Below are positions 9,054 through 16,840 of a stretch of DNA of 64,000 bases, piece by piece. Location of the stretch: positions 1 through 64,000 of the forward strand of contig NZ_PVMZ01000022.1 in assembly GCF_003001815.1 (NCBI RefSeq). Direction: 5' to 3'. The stretch comes from Actinoplanes italicus (GTDB taxonomy: Bacteria > Actinomycetota > Actinomycetes > Mycobacteriales > Micromonosporaceae). The notes below the pieces were generated by a model that saw only the letters and a program-made list of their open reading frames with translations, made no database searches and was not told the origin of the DNA. Positions within the stretch are counted from its first letter, which is position 1. Every line of letters begins with the position of its first letter. Made by a program: the position numbers and the translations under genes.

Positions 9054-9929
9054 ATGGCGATCGACGAGCGCACCGGCGTCACCGGCTTCACCCACCACCT
9101 GACCGGCTGGCTACGCCGGCTGATGCCGCCCGGCCCGCGGCTCGAGCGCCTCACCGCCGATCTCGAGGCCGGTTTCGCCGACCGGCCGGAGCCGCTGACC
9201 GCGGACGCCTGCCGTGCTGTCGAGGCTCGCGCGCAGCGGCATGCCCGGCATCTCGAACTGCATTTCGACGCGGACCAGACGGCTGAGCCGGACAGCGAGT
9301 CGCGTGGCTGGGACCCGGTCGATCCGGAGCAGGTACGGGCGCGGGCGGCCGGTGTCCGCGAGGTGCGGCGGCTTGCGGACGGCACCTTCGCGCTGACCTT
9401 GGACACCCTCGACCCGGTGGAGCATGCGGGCCCGTACCTGAGAAACGCCTTCGATCTTGCCCGTGGTGCCCGTCGTCTGGTGCTGGACCTGCGCGGCAAC
9501 GGGGGCGGTGACCCGGGGACGGTGGCGCTGGTCGCCGAACATCTGCTCGGTGACGGTGCGCGGGCGTTGTCCGAGGTGATCTACGCGGACCGGCGTCGCC
9601 AATGGTGGACTCGTGCCCGTCCCGCCGGCTTCGCGCTGACCCAGGACCTTGCCGTGCTGGTGAGCTCGCGGACCTATTCGTCGGCGGAAGCGCTGGCCTA
9701 CCACCTGCAGGTGCGGGGCCGGGCCGTGATCGTCGGCGAGACCACCCGGGGCGCCGCCGACCATGTCACGCCGATCCGGCTGACCGGTCAGGTGACGGGC
9801 CTGCTGCCGGAGGGCACCGTCATCGACGCCGCCAGCGGCTCGAACTGGGAGGGCTCGGGTGTGCGCCCCGACATCACGTGCACCGCGGAGGAGGCATGGG
9901 AGGTGGCCCTGGCCCGCCCGGTGCCGTGA
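9054..9929 (+). CDS. S41-family (IRBP-like) peptidase
   Basis: A 291-residue protein without a signal peptide. The C-terminal half has the S41 core: LVLDLRGNGGGD, then the nucleophile-region motif SSRTYSSAEALAYHL with the catalytic Ser, then VGETTRGAAD, as in interphotoreceptor retinoid-binding-like peptidases that lack the PDZ domain of CtpA. The N-terminal part resembles the helical S41 N-terminal domain. ATG 9054 is chosen because a TACGGT -10-like hexamer ends six bases before it, suggesting a leaderless message; ATG 9018 in frame is the alternative and would add 12 residues. Substrate unknown. Confidence 0.8.
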   Translation: MAIDERTGVTGFTHHLTGWLRRLMPPGPRLERLTADLEAGFADRPEPLTADACRAVEARAQRHARHLELHFDADQTAEPDSESRGWDPVDPEQVRARAAGVREVRRLADGTFALTLDTLDPVEHAGPYLRNAFDLARGARRLVLDLRGNGGGDPGTVALVAEHLLGDGARALSEVIYADRRRQWWTRARPAGFALTQDLAVLVSSRTYSSAEALAYHLQVRGRAVIVGETTRGAADHVTPIRLTGQVTGLLPEGTVIDAASGSNWEGSGVRPDITCTAEEAWEVALARPVP

Positions 9930-9942
9930 TGCCGGGGCGCTG

Positions 9943-10434
9943 TCACACCGGTGCGTTGCGGACGTCTGTTCCGTGCTCGGCGTACGCCTTGAAGTCCTTC
10001 ATGTGCTGCAGCGACTGCTTGCGGAAGGTGCCCGGCATCAAGAGCCCCACCAGCCGCATCATCACGCCGCTGAAGCGGTACTCGTTCTCGCTCTCCCACA
10101 GGGTCGTCTGGGGGCCGGCTTCGGTCAGGCGCTCGCGGGCGGCATTCCACATGCCCTGGCCGACGATCTCGCGTTCGAAGTGAACGACGGTGCCGCTCGG
10201 GATCTCGTGCAGGTCCACCGGTTCGCGGCGGGTGACGGTCTCGGTGGCCTCGAACTTCTGGCCGCCCATCTCCAGCACGACCCGCGACTTCGTGCCGGCG
10301 TGCCCGTGCGGGCCCTCGATCGGCTCGTGCACCACCAGGCCCCGCAACCAGAACGGGAGATGTGCCGGGTCCGCCAGCAGCTGGGCCACCCGCTCCCTCG
10401 GCTGGGCGATCTCGAGCGAGACGGTGTACTTCAC
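9943..10434 (-). CDS. SRPBCC-fold (polyketide cyclase/START-like) protein
   Basis: A 163-residue protein beginning MKYTVSLEIAQPRERVAQLL, the N-terminal strand and helix typical of SRPBCC ligand-binding proteins, with a W in the LPFWLRGLVVHE segment. The remainder alternates strands such as SRVVLEMGGQKF and TVVHFEREIVG, and ends with a long C-terminal helix containing FRKQSLQHMKDFKAYAE. The fold probably encloses a hydrophobic ligand or supports stress tolerance, as in CoxG/AHSA1-like proteins, but nothing here identifies the ligand. It converges with the S41 peptidase gene with only 13 bases between the stops. Confidence 0.7.
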   Translation of the reverse strand: MKYTVSLEIAQPRERVAQLLADPAHLPFWLRGLVVHEPIEGPHGHAGTKSRVVLEMGGQKFEATETVTRREPVDLHEIPSGTVVHFEREIVGQGMWNAARERLTEAGPQTTLWESENEYRFSGVMMRLVGLLMPGTFRKQSLQHMKDFKAYAEHGTDVRNAPV

Positions 10435-10463
10435 GGTGGCGCGCTCCCGGCGAGGTCAGGCGG

Positions 10464-10979
10464 TCAGTGGCGACCAGCGTAGAGGTAGACCGTGACCGTC
10501 GCGGGGGTGTCGAGGTCGAACAGCACCTGGCGCCGGGTGCCGTCGGCCGTGGGCAGGTCCTCGTCGATGCCGGCGACGGTCGTGGCGGAACCGGGATCCC
10601 AGAGGTTGCCCTGGCCCACGTCGTGGCTCTTGTCCACCGCCCGGAGTCCGGGAGTGAGGGGTGCGGTGAACTTCGACGCGGTGACGAACGGGTCGAGTTC
10701 GGAGCGTGGCATGCGGAACTTCGCCGACAGCCTGGTCTCCAGCCCGTTGCTGTAGACGGCGGAGAGCAGCACGGTTCCGGGTGGCAGGGTGACGTGCGCG
10801 ACGGCCTCCACCTGCGATGCGCTGGCCACGTCGGGGCCGGATTGCACCCGGAGTGCGTCCTCGTCGTCGGCGGATGCCACGCCGAGGGCGATCAGGGACA
10901 GGATCAGACTCAGGCCCGCGAAGATCAATGCGGCGGTGCCGCGCCGGTTCCGCTGCGCTGCCGCAGGTGCGTCGATCAT
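10464..10979 (-). CDS. Membrane-anchored hypothetical protein coupled to LacI
   Basis: A 171-residue protein of unknown function. A short basic cytoplasmic start is followed by one membrane helix, AALIFAGLSLILSLIALGV (residues 16-34), and an extracytoplasmic beta-rich domain that contains no cysteine. Its ATG overlaps the stop codon of the LacI gene (ATGA), implying translational coupling, although it may simply be a conserved downstream neighbour. No catalytic motif was recognised. Confidence 0.6.
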   Translation of the reverse strand: MIDAPAAAQRNRRGTAALIFAGLSLILSLIALGVASADDEDALRVQSGPDVASASQVEAVAHVTLPPGTVLLSAVYSNGLETRLSAKFRMPRSELDPFVTASKFTAPLTPGLRAVDKSHDVGQGNLWDPGSATTVAGIDEDLPTADGTRRQVLFDLDTPATVTVYLYAGRH

Positions 10980-12067
10980 CCCTGGACGATAGAGCGGTGC
11001 CCCTGACGGCGGCGGACCGCGGGGCGCACCGAGTCGCGGACCACGATGTGGGTGCCGAGCATGACGTGGCCGGTGGCGGCGGCGCCGCGTTCGAAGGCGA
11101 GGCGGGCAGCGGTGCGGCCGAGCTCGTCGTGCGGCACGTGCACGGTGGTCAGGTCGATGTCCTCGGCGGGTGGCAGGTCGTCGTACCCCATCAGGGAGAT
11201 GTCGTCGGGGACCCGCAGCCCGTGCTCCTTGAGGGCCCGCAGGGCACCGGCGGCGACCAGGTCGTTGGCGGCGAAGACCGCGGTGAAGCCGGGCGGTCCG
11301 GCCGCGAGGCGGCGCTTCATGAGGCGGTATCCCTCGGCTCGTTCCATCGTGCCCTCGACCTCGAGTGACGGGTCGTGTGCGACACCGAACGCGGCCAGCG
11401 CCTCCCGGTAGCCGGCGATCCGGCCCTCGGAGGTGGTGTAGCCGGCGCGGTGTGCCAGGTACAGGATGCGCTCGTGTCCGGCCGACAGCAGGTGGCTGGT
11501 TGCCGCCCGTGCTCCGCCGGTGTTGTCGAACTCGACGCCCACCGACGGTACGCCGGGGCCCAGCGGCGGGCGGCCGCAGAGCACCAGTTGCGAGCCGGCG
11601 GCGGCGAGCGCGTGGGCGTACTCGCTCATCCTCGCCTTGTAATCCTCGTCGTCGATGACGTTGCCCACCAGGATCACGGCGTCGGCGCCCTCCTCGCGCA
11701 TCAGCCGGACCGTGGCCAGCTCGCGGCCCGCATCGCCGCCGGTCGTGCCGATCAGGCAGAGGCGGTCGTGTTTGGCGGCCTCGGCCTGGACGCCTTGGGC
11801 GACGTGCGCGTAGTACGGCGAGACGACCGAGTTCAGCACTATCGCGATCGTCTTGCTGGTGGCGCCGGTCAGTGCCCGGGCGTGCGGGTTGGCGACGTAG
11901 TCCAGCTCGCGGACCGCGCGCATCACCTTGTTGCGGGTGGCCGGGGCGGGCGGGTAGGTGCCGCCGAGGATCCGGGACACGGTGGCGATGGAGACCCCGG
12001 CACGTGCGGCGACGTCGCGGATGGTGACCCGGCGTGCTGCGGGCTCCGGGGCACTGGCCTGGGGCAT
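10976..12067 (-). CDS. LacI-family transcriptional regulator
   Basis: A 363-residue repressor of usual size. The N-terminal HTH reads VTIRDVAARAGVSIATVSR and is followed by the hinge helix segment YVANPHARALTG that binds the minor groove. Residues from about 75 onward form the periplasmic-binding-protein-like effector domain with FAANDLVAAGALRALKEHG and ISLMGYDDLPPAEDI, typical of the family. It sits between the DUF2264/lyase pair and the transporter, so it is the best local candidate to control the polysaccharide module. A TAACCGGTTA palindrome lies 37 bases before its ATG and is probably its own operator. Effector sugar unknown. Confidence 0.9.
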   Translation of the reverse strand: MPQASAPEPAARRVTIRDVAARAGVSIATVSRILGGTYPPAPATRNKVMRAVRELDYVANPHARALTGATSKTIAIVLNSVVSPYYAHVAQGVQAEAAKHDRLCLIGTTGGDAGRELATVRLMREEGADAVILVGNVIDDEDYKARMSEYAHALAAAGSQLVLCGRPPLGPGVPSVGVEFDNTGGARAATSHLLSAGHERILYLAHRAGYTTSEGRIAGYREALAAFGVAHDPSLEVEGTMERAEGYRLMKRRLAAGPPGFTAVFAANDLVAAGALRALKEHGLRVPDDISLMGYDDLPPAEDIDLTTVHVPHDELGRTAARLAFERGAAATGHVMLGTHIVVRDSVRPAVRRRQGHRSIVQG

Positions 12068-12102
12068 GGAGGGCTCCGATCGGAGGTCGGGGTGCGGGCA
12101 GT

Positions 12103-13866
12103 TTAACCGGTTACATCATCGGAACCGGCCTCCCGGCCCGCGCCGAGCATGACCAGGGAGACGTAGCGCCGTGTTCCCCCGGGGTGTTCGGCGGTGAGGT
12201 ACGGCGTGGCCGAACGCGGGCCGAAGGCGTCGGTGCCCTCCCGGTCGTCGACACCCGCGCCGGTGAACCCGGCCAGCCCCGCCATGTGGCTGCGCAGCCC
12301 GTCGGGGCGCGACACCGTCGCGGCGGCGCCGGTCACGTCATGGGCGAGGGAGCCACCGGCAAGGGAACCACCTGCGAGGGAACCACCGGCGAGGGCGTAG
12401 CCGCCGTCGCGCACCACATGGCCCGCCGGTGCGGTCACCTCGTGAACACGTATCTCGGCCGCGCCCTTGATCGTCGATCGGGTCGTCACCCGGACGTCGC
12501 CGTCGACGTAGCGGGAGGCGGCGCCGGGCAGCCGCTCGATGCGGCGACGCTCGGTGGCACGGCCGTCGGGGGCCACCACCACGAGCTGCCCGTCGACCGT
12601 TGTGTGTGAGCCCGCCGGCCGGATCTCAGGATCGAGTTGCGGCGCGGTGTGGGTGCTGTAGGCGAAACGGACGTACAGGGGGTCGGACGGCGTCTTGCCG
12701 GCACGGTCGCTGCCGTGGTTGATGAGGCGGACGACGCCGTCGGCGCGGGTGCCGTGCAGCAGCCAGCCGGGACCCGGCAGGAACCGGGTGACGTCGGTGG
12801 TCTCGATCTCGGCCGGTTCCTCGCGGGCTGTCCAGACGGGGTGGTCGGCGGGCAGCAGGAGGCCGAGAAAGGCTTTCGACGCCCAGTACGGCGACGCAGG
12901 CCCCGAGTATGCCTGGACCATCGGTGGGAACGGCCGGTGCCAGCCGGAACTCAGCAAACCGCGGTCGTCGATCGCACCGTGCTCGGTGAAGTGCCGCAGC
13001 ACGCCGGAGGCGATCCGGCGCGTCCGGCCCGGTGACAGCGGGCTCGCGTCCGCCAGTGCGCCGAGCCACAGCGGCGCGACCGTGGCGAAGCGGTAGATCA
13101 GCGACCGGCCCTGGAAGACCGGCCTGCCGTCGGCGGCGAAGAAGTGCTGGTAGCCGTCGAGGAACTCCGACAGCCGGGCCGCATACCGCGCCCCTCGGAC
13201 GGTGTCGCCGGACATCCGCGCCCACAGGATCGGGTACAGGTGCAGGGCCCAGCCCGCGTAGTAGTCGAAGTTCTGCCCGGGCCCGTCGCTGTACCAGCCC
13301 TCGCCGGCGTACCAGTCCTCGATCCGGTTCAGCCCGCCCGGCAGGGGGGAGCCCAGGAACTGCTCGACGACGACCCGGAACAGCACCCAGTTGCTGTCCG
13401 GGGTGCGTTTGCCGACGATGCCGGACAGCCAGGTCACGACGCGTTCCTGCACGGCGGGGTCGAGCCGGTCGTAGAGCCACGGCCGGGTCTCGTGCAGGGC
13501 GATCGCGATGCTCGCGGCTTCGACGATGGGCTGCGACATGTCGGTCATCTGCGGCCACGCGTACGGATGGCCCGGGTCGGTCCCGGCCGCCAGCCCGGCG
13601 GCGTAACGCTCCACCAACGCACCCGGCGCGCTTCCACCGGCGCCGGCGATCCGGAATGCGGCGAGCAGGAACGTCCGGGCGAACCCTTCGAGACCGTCGC
13701 TGACCGCTCCGGCACGCGACGGCGGACCGGGCAGCCGGTACTGCGCGTAGCCCTCGGTCGCGTACGGCTCGACCGAGGCGAGCAGGTGGTCGGCGACGGC
13801 ATCCCAGTGCGCCCGGGTCCAGCCGGTCAGCGGCGAACGGTCACGATCCTCAGGTGGCAGCCGCAT
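12103..13866 (-). CDS. DUF2264 domain-containing protein, likely carbohydrate-active
   Basis: A 587-residue cytosolic protein matching DUF2264: an N-terminal (alpha/alpha) barrel-like region with YPILWARM, the aromatic cluster DWYAGEGWYSDGPGQNFDYY near residue 210, and a C-terminal beta-rich part. Members occur in plant-polysaccharide clusters beside lyases, but no activity is established. ATG 13866 is preferred to a TTG at 13902: the sequence TACGTT ends six bases upstream of it with TTGAAG 18 bases further up, suggesting a leaderless message, and the operator at 13869-13880 would then overlap this -10. It is divergent from the PL26-like lyase, so the two are probably co-induced. Confidence 0.8.
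   Translation of the reverse strand: MRLPPEDRDRSPLTGWTRAHWDAVADHLLASVEPYATEGYAQYRLPGPPSRAGAVSDGLEGFARTFLLAAFRIAGAGGSAPGALVERYAAGLAAGTDPGHPYAWPQMTDMSQPIVEAASIAIALHETRPWLYDRLDPAVQERVVTWLSGIVGKRTPDSNWVLFRVVVEQFLGSPLPGGLNRIEDWYAGEGWYSDGPGQNFDYYAGWALHLYPILWARMSGDTVRGARYAARLSEFLDGYQHFFAADGRPVFQGRSLIYRFATVAPLWLGALADASPLSPGRTRRIASGVLRHFTEHGAIDDRGLLSSGWHRPFPPMVQAYSGPASPYWASKAFLGLLLPADHPVWTAREEPAEIETTDVTRFLPGPGWLLHGTRADGVVRLINHGSDRAGKTPSDPLYVRFAYSTHTAPQLDPEIRPAGSHTTVDGQLVVVAPDGRATERRRIERLPGAASRYVDGDVRVTTRSTIKGAAEIRVHEVTAPAGHVVRDGGYALAGGSLAGGSLAGGSLAHDVTGAAATVSRPDGLRSHMAGLAGFTGAGVDDREGTDAFGPRSATPYLTAEHPGGTRRYVSLVMLGAGREAGSDDVTG
12104..12113. promoter_or_regulatory. Palindromic LacI-type operator before the LacI gene
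   Basis: TAACCGGTTA is a perfect 10-base palindrome centred on CG, matching the shape of LacI-family operators, located in the short space before the leftward LacI gene and overlapping the stop codon of the DUF2264 gene. Its core (AACCGGTT) differs from the AAAACGTTTT core of the other palindromes in this module. Confidence 0.6.
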
Positions 13867-13868
13867 GG

Positions 13869-13880
13869 TTAAAACGTATC
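13869..13880. promoter_or_regulatory. LacI-type operator at the DUF2264 promoter
   Basis: TTAAAACGTATC shares the TTAAAACGT half with the perfect palindrome at 13927-13939. It overlaps the proposed -10 of the leftward DUF2264 gene, where a repressor would block initiation. Only one half is well conserved. Confidence 0.5.
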
Positions 13881-13926
13881 CCTCCGTCTTGACACGCTTC
13901 AATCTCCCATGTTCCGATCGCAGATC

Positions 13927-13939
13927 TTAAAACGTTTTA
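13927..13939. promoter_or_regulatory. LacI-type operator before the rhamnogalacturonan lyase
   Basis: The 12 bases TAAAACGTTTTA (13928-13939) are a perfect palindrome centred on CG. A TTGACA hexamer at 13889-13894 reads toward the lyase; the palindrome lies downstream of it, where binding would stop transcription. It is the best-conserved copy of the operator seen at 1553, 1641 and 13869. Confidence 0.65.
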
Positions 13940-13984
13940 CGGATGGAATCCACACGCGTCAGCCCCGACCCGATGGGAACCGTC

Positions 13985-16681
13985 ATGACCCTGTCCCGCC
14001 GTACCCTGCTGCGCGGCGCCGCGGCCACCGGCACCGCCGCCTACCTCCTCGACACCACCACCGCCCGGGCCGCCGCCAGGGAGCCCGCCGCGGAAACCAG
14101 CCTGACCTGGCTGGAAGGCGCCACACCCCCGGCCCTGGCCGCGGGTGTCACCTTCGGGGTCCCGTGGCCGCGCGGGCAGTTCGCCAAGGACCAGACCTTC
14201 GCGCTGACCAGCGCCGACGGCGCGGCCGTTCCCGTGCAGACCTGGCCCACCGGCTACTGGCCGGACGGCACCCTGAAATGGACCGCGCACGCCGTCGGCG
14301 CCGAGATCGCACCGGCCGCCGGGTACCGCCTCGCCCCCGGCTCCCCCGCCGCACCGGCCGCCGCCGTCCGCGTCACCGACCGCAAGGACCGCGTCGAGGT
14401 GGACACCGGCGTGATCCGCTGCGTCCTGCCGCGTCGCGGCGGTGAGCTGATCTCCGCGGTCAGCCGGGCCGGCAGCGCCGTGGTCCGTGCCGCCGAACTG
14501 GTGTGCCTGCGCCGGGACTCCCCCGGCGACGACGAGACCGGCCGGATCGTCACGTCCCGGTTCGGCAGCGCCGTCGAGAAGGTGACCGTCGAGCAGTCCG
14601 GGCCGGTCCGCGCGGTCGTCCGCGTCGACGGCAACCACCGTGACCAGCGGCGACGCTGGCTACCGTTCACGATCCGCTTCTACTTCTACGCCGGTTCCGA
14701 CGGCATCCGCGCCGTCCACTCGTTCGTCTTCGACGGCGACGCGGACTCCGATTTCATCGCGGGGCTGGGGCTCCGCTTCCGGGTGCCGATGAGCGGTGAG
14801 CTCCACGACCGGCACATCCGCTTCGCGGGGACCGGCGACGGCATCCTCGGCGAAGCGGTCCGGGGCATCACGGGGTTGCGGCGAGATCCGGGAGCTGCGG
14901 TACGGGCGGCGCAGATCGCCGGACAGCTGACGCCACCGACCGGCACCTGGGACACCCGGGTCAGCAGCCGGCTGCAGTACATCCCCGCGTTCGGTGACTA
15001 CACACTCAGCCAGCTCAGCGCCGACGGTTTCCAGATCAGCAAGCGCACCAGCGCCGGGCACGGCTGGATCGGTGTCGACGCCGGCACCCGGGCGAGCGGC
15101 CTCGGCTACGTCGGCGGACCGTCGCAGGGCTGCGCCTTCGGGATGCGCGACTTCTGGCAGCTGCACCCCACGCAGCTCGACATCAGGGGCGCGGCCGGAG
15201 CCGAGGCCGAGGTGACCGTCTGGTGGTGGTCGCCGCAGGCCCCGCCTATGGACCTGCGGTTCTACCACGACGGCATGAGCCAGGACTCCTACCCCGAACA
15301 GCTCGAGGGCCTGGAGATCACGTACGAGGACTACGAGCCCGGCTTCGGTTCGCCGTACGGCGTGGCCCGTACGACCGAATTGATGATCTGGGCCTTGGAC
15401 GGCACTCCCCCGGCATCGCGGCTCGCCGAGTTGACCGGCGCGGTCCGCACCCCGCCGCTGCTGATCGCCCCACCCGCCCACCTGCACGCAGCCGGGGTCT
15501 TCGGCGACTGGAGTCCCGTCGACCGGTCGACACCGGCCCGCGCCGAGATCGAGGACCGCCTGGACGCGATCTTCGCCTACCACCACGGGCAGGTCGACCA
15601 GCGTTCCTGGTACGGGTTCTGGAACTACGGCGACATCATGCACACCTACGACGGCGACCGGCACGTGTGGCGCTACGACGTCGGCGGCTATGCCTGGGAC
15701 AACTCGGAGCTCTCCACCGACCTGTGGCTCTGGTACCACTACCTGCGCACCGGCAAGGCCGAGGCGTTCCGTTTCGCCGAGGCCATGACCCGGCACACCG
15801 GCGAGGTCGACGTCTACCACCTGGGAAGATACCGGGACCTGGGTACGCGCCACGGCGTCCAGCACTGGGCCGACAGCGCCAAGCAGACCCGGATCAGCAA
15901 CGCCGGCTACCGCCGCTTCCACTACTTCCTGACCGCCGACGAGCGGGTCGGTGACCTGCTGCGCGACCTGTACGACTCCGAACGCACGTTCCTGGTCCTC
16001 GACCCCATCCGCAAGATCCGCACGGAGCCGTACACCCCGGATCCGCACGCCCTGGGAATCTCGACCGGCACCGACTGGGGCGCCCTGGCGCTGGCGTGGC
16101 TCACCGAGTGGGAGCGCGGCAACGCCGACGCCGGCCGCAAGCTGCTGGCCAGCGCCCGCAGTCTTGCCGCGCTGCCGAACGGGTTCGTGCAGGGCGGCGG
16201 CTTCATCGACCTGGACACCGCCACCTTCAACCCCGACGTGGCGAAGGTGTCGGTCGGTTCGCTGCAGGCGGTGTTCGGGCTGGTCGAGGTGTGCAGCGAG
16301 ATCATCGCCCTGACCGGGGACGCCGAGTTCACCGACGCCTGGCTGCAGTACTGCCGGCTCTACAACGGCACGGCCGCCGAACAGCAGGCCGAGACCGGGG
16401 TCGCGTTCGGCAGCCAGAACCTGCGGCAGGCCCATGCCCGGCTCACCGCCTACGCGGCCGTCCGGCTGAACAACGCCACGCTCGCGGCCCGGGCCTGGCA
16501 GGAGTTCTACACCGGTCACGCCGGCTATCCGCGCAACCAGAACTGGGCGAGCACCCGCGTGGAGGGCCCGGCCGTGCTCAAGCCGGTCGACGAGACGGGC
16601 TTCTCGGCCAACGCGTCCGCGCAGTACGGTCTCGCCGCCATCCAGTGCCTGGCCCTGATCGGCGACAGGCTCCCCGGCTGA
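13985..16681 (+). CDS. Secreted exo-rhamnogalacturonan lyase-like protein (PL26/YetA family)
   Basis: An 898-residue exported protein. MTLSRRTLLRGAAATG is a Tat signal with RR followed by a hydrophobic stretch and an ARAAA cleavage region. The mature part follows the PcRGLX/YetA layout: an N-terminal beta domain (TSLTWLEGATPPALAAGV, FGVPWPRGQF), a central domain and a C-terminal helical toroid with SWYGFWNYGDIMHTYD and GGYAWDNSELSTDLWLWY. The family removes terminal units from rhamnogalacturonan I by beta-elimination. In Bacillus subtilis, yetA neighbours lplABC, the same partnership as here. ATG 13985 has GGGA upstream and puts the Tat motif at the N-terminus; ATG 13943 in frame is weaker. 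Catalytic residues were not assigned. Confidence 0.82.
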   Translation: MTLSRRTLLRGAAATGTAAYLLDTTTARAAAREPAAETSLTWLEGATPPALAAGVTFGVPWPRGQFAKDQTFALTSADGAAVPVQTWPTGYWPDGTLKWTAHAVGAEIAPAAGYRLAPGSPAAPAAAVRVTDRKDRVEVDTGVIRCVLPRRGGELISAVSRAGSAVVRAAELVCLRRDSPGDDETGRIVTSRFGSAVEKVTVEQSGPVRAVVRVDGNHRDQRRRWLPFTIRFYFYAGSDGIRAVHSFVFDGDADSDFIAGLGLRFRVPMSGELHDRHIRFAGTGDGILGEAVRGITGLRRDPGAAVRAAQIAGQLTPPTGTWDTRVSSRLQYIPAFGDYTLSQLSADGFQISKRTSAGHGWIGVDAGTRASGLGYVGGPSQGCAFGMRDFWQLHPTQLDIRGAAGAEAEVTVWWWSPQAPPMDLRFYHDGMSQDSYPEQLEGLEITYEDYEPGFGSPYGVARTTELMIWALDGTPPASRLAELTGAVRTPPLLIAPPAHLHAAGVFGDWSPVDRSTPARAEIEDRLDAIFAYHHGQVDQRSWYGFWNYGDIMHTYDGDRHVWRYDVGGYAWDNSELSTDLWLWYHYLRTGKAEAFRFAEAMTRHTGEVDVYHLGRYRDLGTRHGVQHWADSAKQTRISNAGYRRFHYFLTADERVGDLLRDLYDSERTFLVLDPIRKIRTEPYTPDPHALGISTGTDWGALALAWLTEWERGNADAGRKLLASARSLAALPNGFVQGGGFIDLDTATFNPDVAKVSVGSLQAVFGLVEVCSEIIALTGDAEFTDAWLQYCRLYNGTAAEQQAETGVAFGSQNLRQAHARLTAYAAVRLNNATLAARAWQEFYTGHAGYPRNQNWASTRVEGPAVLKPVDETGFSANASAQYGLAAIQCLALIGDRLPG

Positions 16682-16840
16682 GAGAACCCTCGAGGCCGAC
16701 GGGCAGGTTCTCGGCCTGACCTGCAACACGATGGAGGCGCTGAGGATTCGGCCGGTCGGATGAACCTGGCGTCCGACCGATTGTGATCACTGTCGGTGAC
16801 CCGGCACCATCGCTGCGACGGGCGGCGGAGGGATGCACCG

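Noticed and set aside
13943-13984. Upstream ATG of the lyase (13943)
   Set aside because: It has no ribosome site, directly follows the operator, and would place 14 residues before the Tat motif.
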